Assembly: GCF_002115805.1 (NCBI RefSeq)
Contig: NZ_JFKC01000006.1
Location: 62,001 to 126,000 of the forward strand
Source of the DNA: Marivita geojedonensis
GTDB lineage: Bacteria; Pseudomonadota; Alphaproteobacteria; Rhodobacterales; Rhodobacteraceae
Length of the DNA stretch: 64,000 nt
Reading direction: 5' to 3'
Positions 1-8,251 of the stretch are shown one piece after another. The notes beneath the pieces are model-generated. The model worked only from the letters and a program-made list of their open reading frames with translations, was not told the origin of the DNA and searched no databases. A program made the position numbers and the translations under genes. Every line of letters starts with the position of its first letter. Position 1 is the stretch's first letter.

Positions 1-1687
1 CGTCGATCATGTCGGGCTCGATCAGAGAATTCATCTTCAACCAGATCTGCGCCGGTTTGCCGGCGCGCGCATGTGCCGCCTCGGCCTCGATCATTTCGAG
101 CATCTTGGGTTTGAGCGAGTGGGGCGAGATCGACAGGTTTTCAAGACCGTCCGGCTGGGCATAGCCCGACAGGTAGTTGAACACCTTGGTGGCGTCCCGT
201 CCCAGCGCGGCGTCACAGGTGAAGAAGCTCAGATCGGTGTAAATCGTGGCTGTGATGGGGTGATAGTTACCGGTTCCGTAATGGGTGTAGGTCACCAGCC
301 TGTCGCCCTCGCGGCGCACCACGATCGAGATCTTGGCATGGGTCTTCCATTCCAGAAACCCGTACACCACATGCGCGCCTGCACGTTCCAGACGCCGTGA
401 CTGACGGATGTTTGCGGCCTCATCGAAGCGCGCCTTAAGCTCGACCAGCGCGGTCACGGACTTGCCGTCCTCTGCGGCCTCACAGAGCGCCGCAACGATG
501 GGCGACTGGCGCGAGGTGCGGTAGAGCGTCTGCTTGATCGCCACCACGTCCGGATCCCGCGCCGCCTGCGCGAGGAACCGAACCACCATGTCGAACGTCT
601 CGTAGGGGTGGTGGAGCAGCATATCCTTCTGCCGGATCGCGGCGAACATGTCACCGTCGTGGTCCTGCACCCGTTCCGGGACACGCGGCGAGAAGCTCGG
701 CCAGAGCAGGTCGGGGCGGCTGTCGAGCACCAGCTCCTTGAGATCGGCCAGACCAACCATGCCGGCCAGTTCGATGACCTCGTCCTCGCTCACCCGTAGT
801 TCGCGCATCACCGTGTCGAGCAGACCCTTGGGCGCGCCGACCGAGATCGTCAGTCGGACCACTTCGCCGCGACGCCGCCGTTTCAGCGCCACCTCGAATT
901 CCCGAACAAGGTCTTCGGCCTCTTCTTCGACCTCGATATCGCTGTCCCTCAGCACTCGGAAACCGAAATGGTTGCGCAGCTTGTAGCCCGGAAACAGTCG
1001 GTCGAAATGCAGCAGAAGCACGTCTTCCAGCAGGATGAACCGATGTGTGCCGGTGTCGGAGGGCAGTGCAATGAAGCGGTCCACCTGCGCCGGGATCGGC
1101 AGAAGCGCCTGCAGCGGCGACCGGTCCTTTCGCCGCTCAAGCTGAAGCGCAAGGCAATAGCCGTTATTGGCGATAAAGGGGAATGGGTGTGCGGGATCGA
1201 TCGCAAGGGGCGACAGAACCGGAAAGACCTTGTGGATGAACGTATCTTCCAGGAAGGCCAGATCGGCGTCGCTCAGCCCGTCCCGGCCCAGCACCGAAAT
1301 CCCCTCGGCCTCCATCTGGCCCTGAAGATCGGCCAGCACCCGCTGCTGGGACGCCATCAGTTTGCGCGCATCCTCGTTGATCAGGACAAGCTGTTCCGCC
1401 GGGGTCAATCCGTCAGCCGCAGGTGTGATGTTGCCCGCCTGCGCCAACTCACGCAGTCCTGCCACGCGCACTGTGTAGAATTCATCCAGATTGGTGGCCG
1501 AGATCGACAGGAACCGGAGACGCTCCAGCAGCGGTACGCGCGGGTTCTCCGCTTCCTCCAGAACGCGCCAGTTGAAACCCAGCCACGACAGTTCCCGGTT
1601 CACGAAACGGTCCGGGCCGGTCAGGTCCAGATCGGAAAGGGTGGCCGGGTCGGGACGGGGGGCGTGCAGGAAATCGGCGCTGTTCAT
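1..1687 (-). CDS. ppk1: Polyphosphate kinase 1, C-terminus beyond the left edge
   Basis: Makes polyphosphate reversibly from the ATP gamma-phosphate. Only the first 562 codons lie in the window; roughly 150-170 C-terminal residues of a normal Ppk1 are missing off the edge. The N-terminal domain carries ELSWLGFNWRVLEEA at residue 32 followed by SATNLDEF, the family signature. His450 in KTHAKISIV matches the autophosphorylated catalytic histidine, and YGTGNYH follows about 20 residues later. ATG at 1687 is chosen because AAGGAG lies 4-5 nt upstream. It follows hda on the same strand after 67 nt. A PerM-Hda-Ppk order is one I recall from other Rhodobacteraceae, and suggests cotranscription. Confidence 0.95.
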   Translation of the reverse strand, partial: MNSADFLHAPRPDPATLSDLDLTGPDRFVNRELSWLGFNWRVLEEAENPRVPLLERLRFLSISATNLDEFYTVRVAGLRELAQAGNITPAADGLTPAEQLVLINEDARKLMASQQRVLADLQGQMEAEGISVLGRDGLSDADLAFLEDTFIHKVFPVLSPLAIDPAHPFPFIANNGYCLALQLERRKDRSPLQALLPIPAQVDRFIALPSDTGTHRFILLEDVLLLHFDRLFPGYKLRNHFGFRVLRDSDIEVEEEAEDLVREFEVALKRRRRGEVVRLTISVGAPKGLLDTVMRELRVSEDEVIELAGMVGLADLKELVLDSRPDLLWPSFSPRVPERVQDHDGDMFAAIRQKDMLLHHPYETFDMVVRFLAQAARDPDVVAIKQTLYRTSRQSPIVAALCEAAEDGKSVTALVELKARFDEAANIRQSRRLERAGAHVVYGFLEWKTHAKISIVVRREGDRLVTYTHYGTGNYHPITATIYTDLSFFTCDAALGRDATKVFNYLSGYAQPDGLENLSISPHSLKPKMLEMIEAEAAHARAGKPAQIWLKMNSLIEPDMID

Positions 1688-1754
1688 GGGGCTCCTTTAA
1701 TGGCGCTGCGTGAAATGTCTGTGACAGGCAGAGCGTCGCGCCGGTCATCTGCCC

Positions 1755-2450
1755 CTAGTCTGACGCGCTTTCTTCGGGGAATTCAAGATCAGCCAGCGCC
1801 GTCCGTGCCAGAGTGCGGGTCACGCCCTTCGGGGTCCCCAAGGCCTCGGTGTCCAAATGCGTCACCACGCGCCCGGCGGCCTCGAACGAACGGGGCATCC
1901 AACGGACAAGGTAGGGGATCACATCGGCCATCGGCACGATCTGCCGGTCGGCAAACAGCTTTGCGAGGACCGCCGACAGCAGGAGGTCATCCGGAAGAGA
2001 CATCTTGGCCACCGTCGTGCCAGCCATGCGGCTGGCCAGATCCGGCAGCTGCAGGCCCCACGACGTGGGCGCGCGCGTGGCGGTCAGGAGCATCGAATGT
2101 CCGTTGGCCAGAACGAGGTTGTGCAGGTGGAACAGCGCCTCTTCCGCCAATGTATCGCCTGCGATCCGTTCCACGTCCTCGACACAGATCGGCGCCTCGG
2201 CAAGCGACGGCACATCTGCGTCCGTCAGGTTGCGCGCGGCGACCATGCGCCCGCCGCTTTCGGCGCACCACACATGGGCGAGGTGGGTCTTGCCGGATCC
2301 GCGAGGGCCGACCAGAACCAACTTGCCGTTGGGCCAATTGGGCCACGTGTCCACCAGACCCAATGCAACCGCATTGCTTTCGGTGACGTAAAAATCCCCC
2401 CGGCCCAGTGCGGGGCGCACCGGCAGATCAAATTTCATCTGTACGGGCAT
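1755..2450 (-). CDS. hda: DnaA-related regulatory ATPase Hda (HdaA-like)
   Basis: A 231-residue protein related to the AAA+ part of DnaA but without its DNA-binding domain. Family members work with the sliding clamp to stimulate DnaA-ATP hydrolysis and limit re-initiation of replication. A Walker A motif GPRGSGKTH sits near residues 48-56, and the N-terminal MKFDLP segment resembles the Hda clamp-binding region. The start overlaps the stop of the upstream PerM-like gene by one base (TAATG), suggesting translational coupling; an internal Met5 is an alternative start. The Walker B region reads ICVEDVER, somewhat diverged from DnaA. Family assignment is firm; clamp-dependent activity is inferred from the family. 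Confidence 0.85.
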   Translation of the reverse strand: MPVQMKFDLPVRPALGRGDFYVTESNAVALGLVDTWPNWPNGKLVLVGPRGSGKTHLAHVWCAESGGRMVAARNLTDADVPSLAEAPICVEDVERIAGDTLAEEALFHLHNLVLANGHSMLLTATRAPTSWGLQLPDLASRMAGTTVAKMSLPDDLLLSAVLAKLFADRQIVPMADVIPYLVRWMPRSFEAAGRVVTHLDTEALGTPKGVTRTLARTALADLEFPEESASD

Positions 2451-3517
2451 TATTCCGGGTCCTGGTCACTCAGACCGCGATAGAGGCGGCTCTGCATGTA
2501 TTGCTGGGCGGCAAAACGGGCGATGACTCCTATGGAGGCGGCTACCGGCACGGCAACCAGCATCCCGACAAAGCCAAACAGCGTGCCGAATATGGACAGG
2601 GCGAGGATAAGCCACACCGGATGCAGGCCGACGGAAGACCCCACCAGCTTGGGTGTCAGCACATTGCCCTCGATCACCTGTCCCAGAACGAACACACCGG
2701 CCACCAATGCGATCGATAGCCAATCCCCCCAGAACTGGAAGAGCGCAAGGCCGATGGCCAGTGCACCGCCGATGAGCGCCCCAAGGTAGGGGATAAAAGT
2801 CACCAGCCCGGCCACGAACCCGACCACAAGCCCGAACTGGAGACCGATGATCATCAGTGCGACGGCGTAATAGGTGCCCAGAATGATGCAGACCGTGCCC
2901 ATGCCTCGGATGAAGCTTGCCAGTGTCCTGTCGATGTCACTGGCCAGCCTGCGGATCGTTGGCGCGTGATCACGTGGGAGAAGGTCGTCGATCCGGGCCA
3001 CCATGTTGTCCCAGTCAAGCAGCAGATACACCGCCACCACGGGCACGATGACGAAGAGCATCACGATGTTGATGATTCCTGCCGCCGAACTCAGGACGGT
3101 GTTGAGCAATTCGCCCCCGCGCGACTGGATGGTTTCACCGACGGAAATCAGGGACCGCCGCAGCGGGCTTTCCGCGTCCATCACGTCCGGGAACCGCTCG
3201 ACCAGAAAATCGCGCAGGTTTGCAAACAGGGTGGGCGCCATATTGAACAGGTCGACCGCCTGATTGACCAGCGACGGGATCACCCACAGAAGCAAAAGCA
3301 CGAAGGCCAGTATTCCGATCACGGTAATGATGCCTGTCGCCATCACCCGGCTGAAGCCCATGCGCTCAAGACGGTCTGCGACGGGGTCAAGGAAGTACGC
3401 AATCGCGCCGCCCAGTACGAAGGGCAAGAGCACGTCGCCAAGGAACCACAGCACCGTTACGAAAACGGCGGCTGCCAAGCCCCAGTATTTCACCTGCTCC
3501 CGCGCGGGAAGTGCCAT
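2450..3517 (-). CDS. AI-2E/PerM family membrane transporter
   Basis: A 355-residue polytopic inner-membrane protein with about eight hydrophobic segments, including a long pair at residues 11-45 and a cluster from about 205 to 340. Length and pattern match the AI-2E exporter (PerM/YdiK) family, whose substrates are mostly unproven. ATG at 3517 has an AAAGGCGG-type ribosome site upstream. It is the first gene of a minus-strand run with hda and ppk1 and is transcribed away from dctB. No substrate can be inferred from the sequence. Confidence 0.85.
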   Translation of the reverse strand: MALPAREQVKYWGLAAAVFVTVLWFLGDVLLPFVLGGAIAYFLDPVADRLERMGFSRVMATGIITVIGILAFVLLLLWVIPSLVNQAVDLFNMAPTLFANLRDFLVERFPDVMDAESPLRRSLISVGETIQSRGGELLNTVLSSAAGIINIVMLFVIVPVVAVYLLLDWDNMVARIDDLLPRDHAPTIRRLASDIDRTLASFIRGMGTVCIILGTYYAVALMIIGLQFGLVVGFVAGLVTFIPYLGALIGGALAIGLALFQFWGDWLSIALVAGVFVLGQVIEGNVLTPKLVGSSVGLHPVWLILALSIFGTLFGFVGMLVAVPVAASIGVIARFAAQQYMQSRLYRGLSDQDPE

Positions 3518-3672
3518 TCCGCAACCGCCTTTGTGATCCTGTCCCTACATCGCCTGTCGGAGCCGGGGTTTCAAGAGCAAGGCAGCCGCATTGGCTGGGC
3601 GCTCTCGTTTCAGGGGGGCGCATGGTTGGCCTGCGGCTTGTGTCGCCCGGAAATTCGCCGCATCTTCCTGCC

Positions 3673-5541
3673 ATGTCGGATACGCTCAAGACACGTCTGC
3701 ATCGCAAAGCCCTGACCTGGGCCGTTGCCCTGATCGCGGGAGCGGCAGCGATGGTTCTGGCGCTGCTGTTGCTGCTGTTTCCGGCGCTGGAGCGGGTCTA
3801 TCTGAACCAGTTGGGCAGCCGTGAAGCCTCGACGCTCGGTCTGGCGGTCGAAGGTCTCAATGGCTCTCTGCGCCGCTTCGAGGCGCTTCCCGGTCTTATT
3901 GCCGAACGTCCCGATCTGGCGCGGGCGCTGCGAGATCCCTCGGACACCGCTCTGATCGACCGGGTCAATGCAGATCTTCGGCGCACTGCCGAGGAGGTTG
4001 GGCTGTCGGACATCTTTCTGATCGATCCGGACGGTCTGACCATCGCGGCAAGCAACCATTGGAAGGAGCTGTCCTTCGTCGGTCAGAATTTTGCCTATCG
4101 TCCCTATTTTACTCTGGCTCTCGCCGGGCAGCAGGGGCGGTTCTTTGCGCTCGGCACCACGTCCGGTGAACGCGGGTATTTCTTCGCCGAAGCGGTGCGT
4201 GACACGACCGGGATCGTCGGCGTTCTGGCGGTCAAGTTCACCGTCGATGCGTTTGAGGCCGCGTGGCGCGACGGGACCAATGACATCATCGTTCAGGACG
4301 ATGCCGGTGTGATCTTCATGGCCAGCCGTCCGGATTGGCATTTCCGCTCGCTTGGTCCTCTCAGCGACGCGGCGCGCGATGCCATCGAGGCCACGAAGAA
4401 ATACCCGATGGATCAGCTGCTGCCGTTGCAGATCACACAGCAGCCTTTTGACGAAAGGTTCCGCCATCTGTCGATCACCGGCGACGACGGCCAGACCGAG
4501 CGTTTCATCGTGCAAAGCCAGATGATCCCCGAGGCCGGATGGCAGGTCTCGCTGCTTACCCCGACAGAACAGGCTTGGACACGGGCCATGGGCACCGTGG
4601 CTCTGACTGCGCTGCTGCTGCTCCTTGTCGGACTGATCGCGACCGTGGTGATCCAGCGCCGGATGCAGCTGCAGGAGCGTATCCGTGCCGCGCTGTCGAT
4701 GCAGGAAGAACTGGAACATCGGGTGACGCGGCGGACAGCGGAACTCAAGGAGGCCAACCGGCTCATCACGCAGGAGGTCGAAGAACGCCGGGCCGCCGAA
4801 ACCCTGTTGCGCCAGACCCAGACAGAGCTGATCCAGGCGGGCAAGCTGGCTGCGCTGGGCCAGATGGCCGCCGCTCTTAGTCACGAATTCAACCAGCCGC
4901 TTGCAGCCGTAAAGTCCTTTGCCCGGAATGCCGCCGCCTATCTTGATCGCGGCCAGCCGGACAAGGTGCGCCAGAACGTTGGCATGATCGACGATATGGC
5001 CGACCGGCTGGCTGCGATTTCGACCCATCTGCGCAACTTCGCCCGCCGTCCCGGCGAAAAGACCGAACCGATTCTTCTCAACCGGGCGCTGGACAGCGCG
5101 TTGATCATTCTGGAACCGAAGATGCGGGCTTCGGGCTGCCGCGTGGATCGCGGAACTATCGACGGTGAGATCTGGGTGCTGGGCGGGCAGGTGCGACTGC
5201 AACAGGTTTTCGTAAACCTGCTCAGCAATGCGGTCGACGCAATGAGCGACCAGACCGACCCTTTGATCGACCTGTCCATCGATCTTGAGAACAACCGGGT
5301 GCATGTCAGCGTGCGCGACCGTGGGACCGGCATGACGGATGCCGAGATCGCGCAGCTGTTCGATCCCTTCTTTACCACCAAAGAGCCGGGCAAAGGCATG
5401 GGGCTTGGGCTGTCGATCTCGTACAACATCGTTCGGGACTTCGGCGGCACACTCGAAGGCCGCAATCATCCTGATGGCGGAGCGGTCTTCACCGTGTCAC
5501 TGACGCTGGCCGAGGCACCATCGATGGCGGCGGCCGAATGA
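3673..5541 (+). CDS. dctB: DctB-type sensor histidine kinase
   Basis: A 622-residue membrane sensor kinase. After a short basic N-terminus there is a transmembrane helix (about residues 14-38), a periplasmic double-PAS-like region including YRPYFTLALAG, and a second helix around residues 305-325. A coiled linker leads to the H-box SHEFNQPLAAVKSFARN with His404, an N-box VNLLSNAVDAM and a GMGLGLS ATP lid. DctB proteins sense C4-dicarboxylates and phosphorylate DctD. The start is uncertain: ATG 3673 gives the usual short cytoplasmic tail, while an in-frame ATG at 3622 has a better AGGGGG ribosome site and would add 17 residues. The stop overlaps dctD by 4 nt (ATGA). The genes downstream encode a TAXI-TRAP system, so the ligand may not be succinate. 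Confidence 0.88.
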   Translation: MSDTLKTRLHRKALTWAVALIAGAAAMVLALLLLLFPALERVYLNQLGSREASTLGLAVEGLNGSLRRFEALPGLIAERPDLARALRDPSDTALIDRVNADLRRTAEEVGLSDIFLIDPDGLTIAASNHWKELSFVGQNFAYRPYFTLALAGQQGRFFALGTTSGERGYFFAEAVRDTTGIVGVLAVKFTVDAFEAAWRDGTNDIIVQDDAGVIFMASRPDWHFRSLGPLSDAARDAIEATKKYPMDQLLPLQITQQPFDERFRHLSITGDDGQTERFIVQSQMIPEAGWQVSLLTPTEQAWTRAMGTVALTALLLLLVGLIATVVIQRRMQLQERIRAALSMQEELEHRVTRRTAELKEANRLITQEVEERRAAETLLRQTQTELIQAGKLAALGQMAAALSHEFNQPLAAVKSFARNAAAYLDRGQPDKVRQNVGMIDDMADRLAAISTHLRNFARRPGEKTEPILLNRALDSALIILEPKMRASGCRVDRGTIDGEIWVLGGQVRLQQVFVNLLSNAVDAMSDQTDPLIDLSIDLENNRVHVSVRDRGTGMTDAEIAQLFDPFFTTKEPGKGMGLGLSISYNIVRDFGGTLEGRNHPDGGAVFTVSLTLAEAPSMAAAE

Positions 5542-6881
5542 GCGCGACGGGACCCGTACTGTTCGTCGATGACGAAGAGCCGCTGCGGATTGCGGCCCAG
5601 CAGACGCTGGAGCTTGCGGATCTCGACTGCCTCTGTTTCGACCGCGCTGCGGCGGCGCTGACCGAAATCGGCCCCGACTTTCCGGGGATCCTCGTCAGTG
5701 ACATCCGGATGCCCGGCATGGACGGGACAGAGTTGTTGCGCGCGGCTCTCCGCAAGGACCCGGAGTTTCCAGTGATCCTTGTCACCGGACATGGCGATCT
5801 TGAGCTTGCGGTCGCAATGATGCGGGAAGGGGCCTACGACTTCATCGAAAAGCCCTATGCGCCCGAACGCCTTGTCGATGCCGTGCGCCGCGCCCTTACT
5901 ATGCGCAGGCTGACCATCGAAAACCGTCAGCTGCGCAGTCAGGTTGCCCCGTTCATCGGCGCGCGCGAGGGATTGCGCGGCTTCAGTCCCGAAATGGAGC
6001 GGGTGCGAAAACAGATCAACGCCGTTGCCGCAAGCGATGCGGATGTCCTGATCGTTGGAGAGACCGGCACCGGCAAAGGGCTTGCCGCGCAGGCGTTGCA
6101 CGCGGCCAGCGCCCGGTCGGACAAACCGTTCGTTGCCATCAACTGCGCCGCCCTGCCTGCCGATATGATCGAGAGCGAACTGTTCGGTCACGAGCCGGGG
6201 GCGTTTGTCGGAGCAACACGCGCGCGGGCGGGCAAGTTCGAACATGCGCGGCGCGGCGCTGTGTTTCTTGATGAAATCGACAGCCTGCCTCTGGCACTTC
6301 AGGCCAAGCTGCTGCACGCGGTGGAAACCCGCTCGATCAACCGTCTCGGGTCGCACGATCCCATCGACCTCGATGTGCGGTTCGTGGCCGCCTCGAAATC
6401 CGATCTCGAAGCCGCTGCTGCCAAGGGAACCTTCCGCAGCGATCTGCTGTATCGCCTGAATGTCGTGACCGTGCGAATGCCCTCACTCGCGGCCCGGCGG
6501 GAAGACATTCCGATGCTCTTTCTCACCTTCGTGCGGCAAATGGCCGACCGCTATGGACAGCCGGTGCCGCAGGTTCCCGGCGCGGTTCTGGATGCCATCG
6601 CCTCGCGCGATTGGCTGGGGAACGCGCGGGAATTGCGCAATGCGGCAGAGCGCTACGTCCTTGGATTGCACGAAGGCGAAGAGCATCCTTCCCAGGAAAT
6701 GGCATCCCTGGCCGAGCGCGTTGCCGCGCATGAGCGCGCCTTGATCGCGGCCAGCCTTGCGGCCAATGGTGGCCGGCTGAAGGACACGTATGAGGCGCTG
6801 GGCATCTCGCGAAAGGCGCTCTACGAGAAAATGCAGCGCTACGGTCTGGACCGCGACTCCTTCGTCGAACCGGACACCTGA
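5538..6881 (+). CDS. dctD: DctD-type response regulator with AAA+ domain (GAFVGA variant)
   Basis: A 447-residue regulator: receiver domain at 1-120 with phospho-acceptor Asp55 (VSDIRMPGMDG) and DD at 11-12, AAA+ domain from about 145 with Walker A GETGTGKG and Walker B VFLDEID, and a C-terminal Fis-type helix-turn-helix ending GISRKALYEKMQRYGL. This is the layout of a sigma-54 activator. The sigma-54 contact loop, normally GAFTGA, reads GAFVGA (EPGAFVGATRARAGK), so the threonine is replaced by valine. It is translationally coupled to dctB and probably controls the TAXI-TRAP genes starting 224 nt downstream. I found no convincing -24/-12 promoter there. Confidence 0.9.
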   Translation: MSATGPVLFVDDEEPLRIAAQQTLELADLDCLCFDRAAAALTEIGPDFPGILVSDIRMPGMDGTELLRAALRKDPEFPVILVTGHGDLELAVAMMREGAYDFIEKPYAPERLVDAVRRALTMRRLTIENRQLRSQVAPFIGAREGLRGFSPEMERVRKQINAVAASDADVLIVGETGTGKGLAAQALHAASARSDKPFVAINCAALPADMIESELFGHEPGAFVGATRARAGKFEHARRGAVFLDEIDSLPLALQAKLLHAVETRSINRLGSHDPIDLDVRFVAASKSDLEAAAAKGTFRSDLLYRLNVVTVRMPSLAARREDIPMLFLTFVRQMADRYGQPVPQVPGAVLDAIASRDWLGNARELRNAAERYVLGLHEGEEHPSQEMASLAERVAAHERALIAASLAANGGRLKDTYEALGISRKALYEKMQRYGLDRDSFVEPDT

Positions 6882-7105
6882 CGGGTTGAACACAGGCGTC
6901 ACGCGCTTGAATGTGTCACCTGCGACCCACGGATTGGGCGCTTTGTTCCCATTTCCACCCATGGTGCCGAAAAAAACGCATTTTGCCGGAGATGTTGGCG
7001 TTAACGGCGCTAGGCGTTGCCCGCATGGACATGGTTCCTACTGCGCGACCCGGCGGGAGACACGGACCGGGCGGAAAACTCTGAAAATGCGTTTGGGAGG
7101 AACCA

Positions 7106-8095
7106 ATGCAGAAAATCACAGCTATCACCTTTGCCGTGGCCGTTGCGGTCACGGGTCAGGCCAATGCGGGCAGTCACGTCGACCGTGAAGGCTGGCCGGA
7201 AAGCTTTACCGTCGGTACCGCGTCACAGGGCGGCACCTACTTTGCCTACGGCTCTGGCTGGGCAAACCTTGTCGCGGAAGAACTGGGCGTGTCCGGCGGT
7301 GGCGAAGTCACAGGTGGCCCGATGCAGAACATGGCGCTGGTGCATACCGGCGACGCACAGTTCGGCATGACGACCATGGGTCCGGCAGCGGAATCACTGG
7401 GCGGCACAAACCCGATCGCGCCGGGTCTTCAGATGACCAATGCCTGCGCGATGTTCCCGATGTACCAGACGCCGTTCTCGGTGACGGCCCTGTCGTCGTC
7501 CGGCATTAGCTCGATCTCGGATATTCCGGAAGGCGCGCGCATCGGTTTCGGACCGGCGGGATCGACCTCTGACACCTATTTCCCGCGCATGATGGAAGAG
7601 CTGGGCGTGAACTTCGAACGCCGCAACGGCGGCTGGTCCGACCTCGGCGGTCAGCTTCAGGACGGCCTGCTCGACGTTATCGCGTTCGCTGCGGGTGTTC
7701 CGGTTCCGGCCGTGTCGCAGCTTGAGGTGCAGACCGATGTGAACATCATCGAATTCACCGAAGAAGAGCAGGCGCAGATCATGGAAGCGTTCCCGGTATC
7801 GGCGTTTGAGATTGCTGCGGATACCTACACAACACTCGAAGCTCCGGCGCGCTCGGTGTCGATGTGGAACTTCGCAATTGCCAACTGCGAACTTCCGGCA
7901 AGCTTTGTGAACGCGGTTGTGGACGTGGTCATGTCCGACAACGAGCGCATGGTGAACATCCACCGCGCGGCGCGCTCGACCCTGCCTGAGAACTGGGACA
8001 AGAATGGCGTGCTCAAGTGGCACCCGGGCGCGGCCCAGTGGTTCAAGGATAACGCAGGCGCGGATATCCCGGACAGCATGATCCACGGCATGTAA
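7106..8095 (+). CDS. TAXI-family TRAP transporter substrate-binding protein
   Basis: A 329-residue periplasmic binding protein with a Sec signal peptide (basic QK, hydrophobic AITFAVAVAVTG, probable cleavage after QANA). The segment VGTASQGGTYFAYGSGWANL is typical of the TAXI (TRAP-associated extracytoplasmic immunogenic) branch rather than DctP. It binds a substrate, usually a carboxylate or amino acid, and hands it to the fused permease encoded 156 nt downstream. ATG 7106 follows a strong GGGAGGAACC ribosome site. The 224 nt upstream region presumably holds the main promoter. The substrate is unknown. Confidence 0.93.
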   Translation: MQKITAITFAVAVAVTGQANAGSHVDREGWPESFTVGTASQGGTYFAYGSGWANLVAEELGVSGGGEVTGGPMQNMALVHTGDAQFGMTTMGPAAESLGGTNPIAPGLQMTNACAMFPMYQTPFSVTALSSSGISSISDIPEGARIGFGPAGSTSDTYFPRMMEELGVNFERRNGGWSDLGGQLQDGLLDVIAFAAGVPVPAVSQLEVQTDVNIIEFTEEEQAQIMEAFPVSAFEIAADTYTTLEAPARSVSMWNFAIANCELPASFVNAVVDVVMSDNERMVNIHRAARSTLPENWDKNGVLKWHPGAAQWFKDNAGADIPDSMIHGM

Positions 8096-8104
8096 GCCGT
8101 TCAG

Positions 8105-8135
8105 GAGCGGCGCGACACAGGGTTGCGCCGCTCCA
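8105..8135 (+). terminator. Stem-loop between TAXI binding protein and permease genes
   Basis: A perfect 10-bp GC-rich inverted repeat (GGAGCGGCGC, 11-nt loop, GCGCCGCTCC) starts 9 nt after the binding-protein stop codon. No uridine run follows, so it is more likely a partial terminator or 3' stabiliser than a full stop. In transporter operons such hairpins usually keep the binding-protein message in excess over the permease message. Confidence 0.6.
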
Positions 8136-8251
8136 TTTCCAGCAGACTCCGCACAGGCGTCACCTGACTGCCTCTCCGGTCTGCCCCAAGGAATTCTCAA
8201 GACATCAAGCGCCAAAGCGGGACGCATGGCGGCTTTGCCAGGGAGGTGGCA

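Noticed and set aside
3610-5469. 619-residue open frame opposite dctB
   Set aside because: Antisense shadow with atypical composition; dctB is clearly the real gene.
6882-7105. Sigma-54 promoter upstream of the TAXI gene, for example TGGCGTTAACGGCGC
   Set aside because: It keeps the GG-N10-GC spacing but matches the -12 region poorly; other candidates have the wrong spacing.
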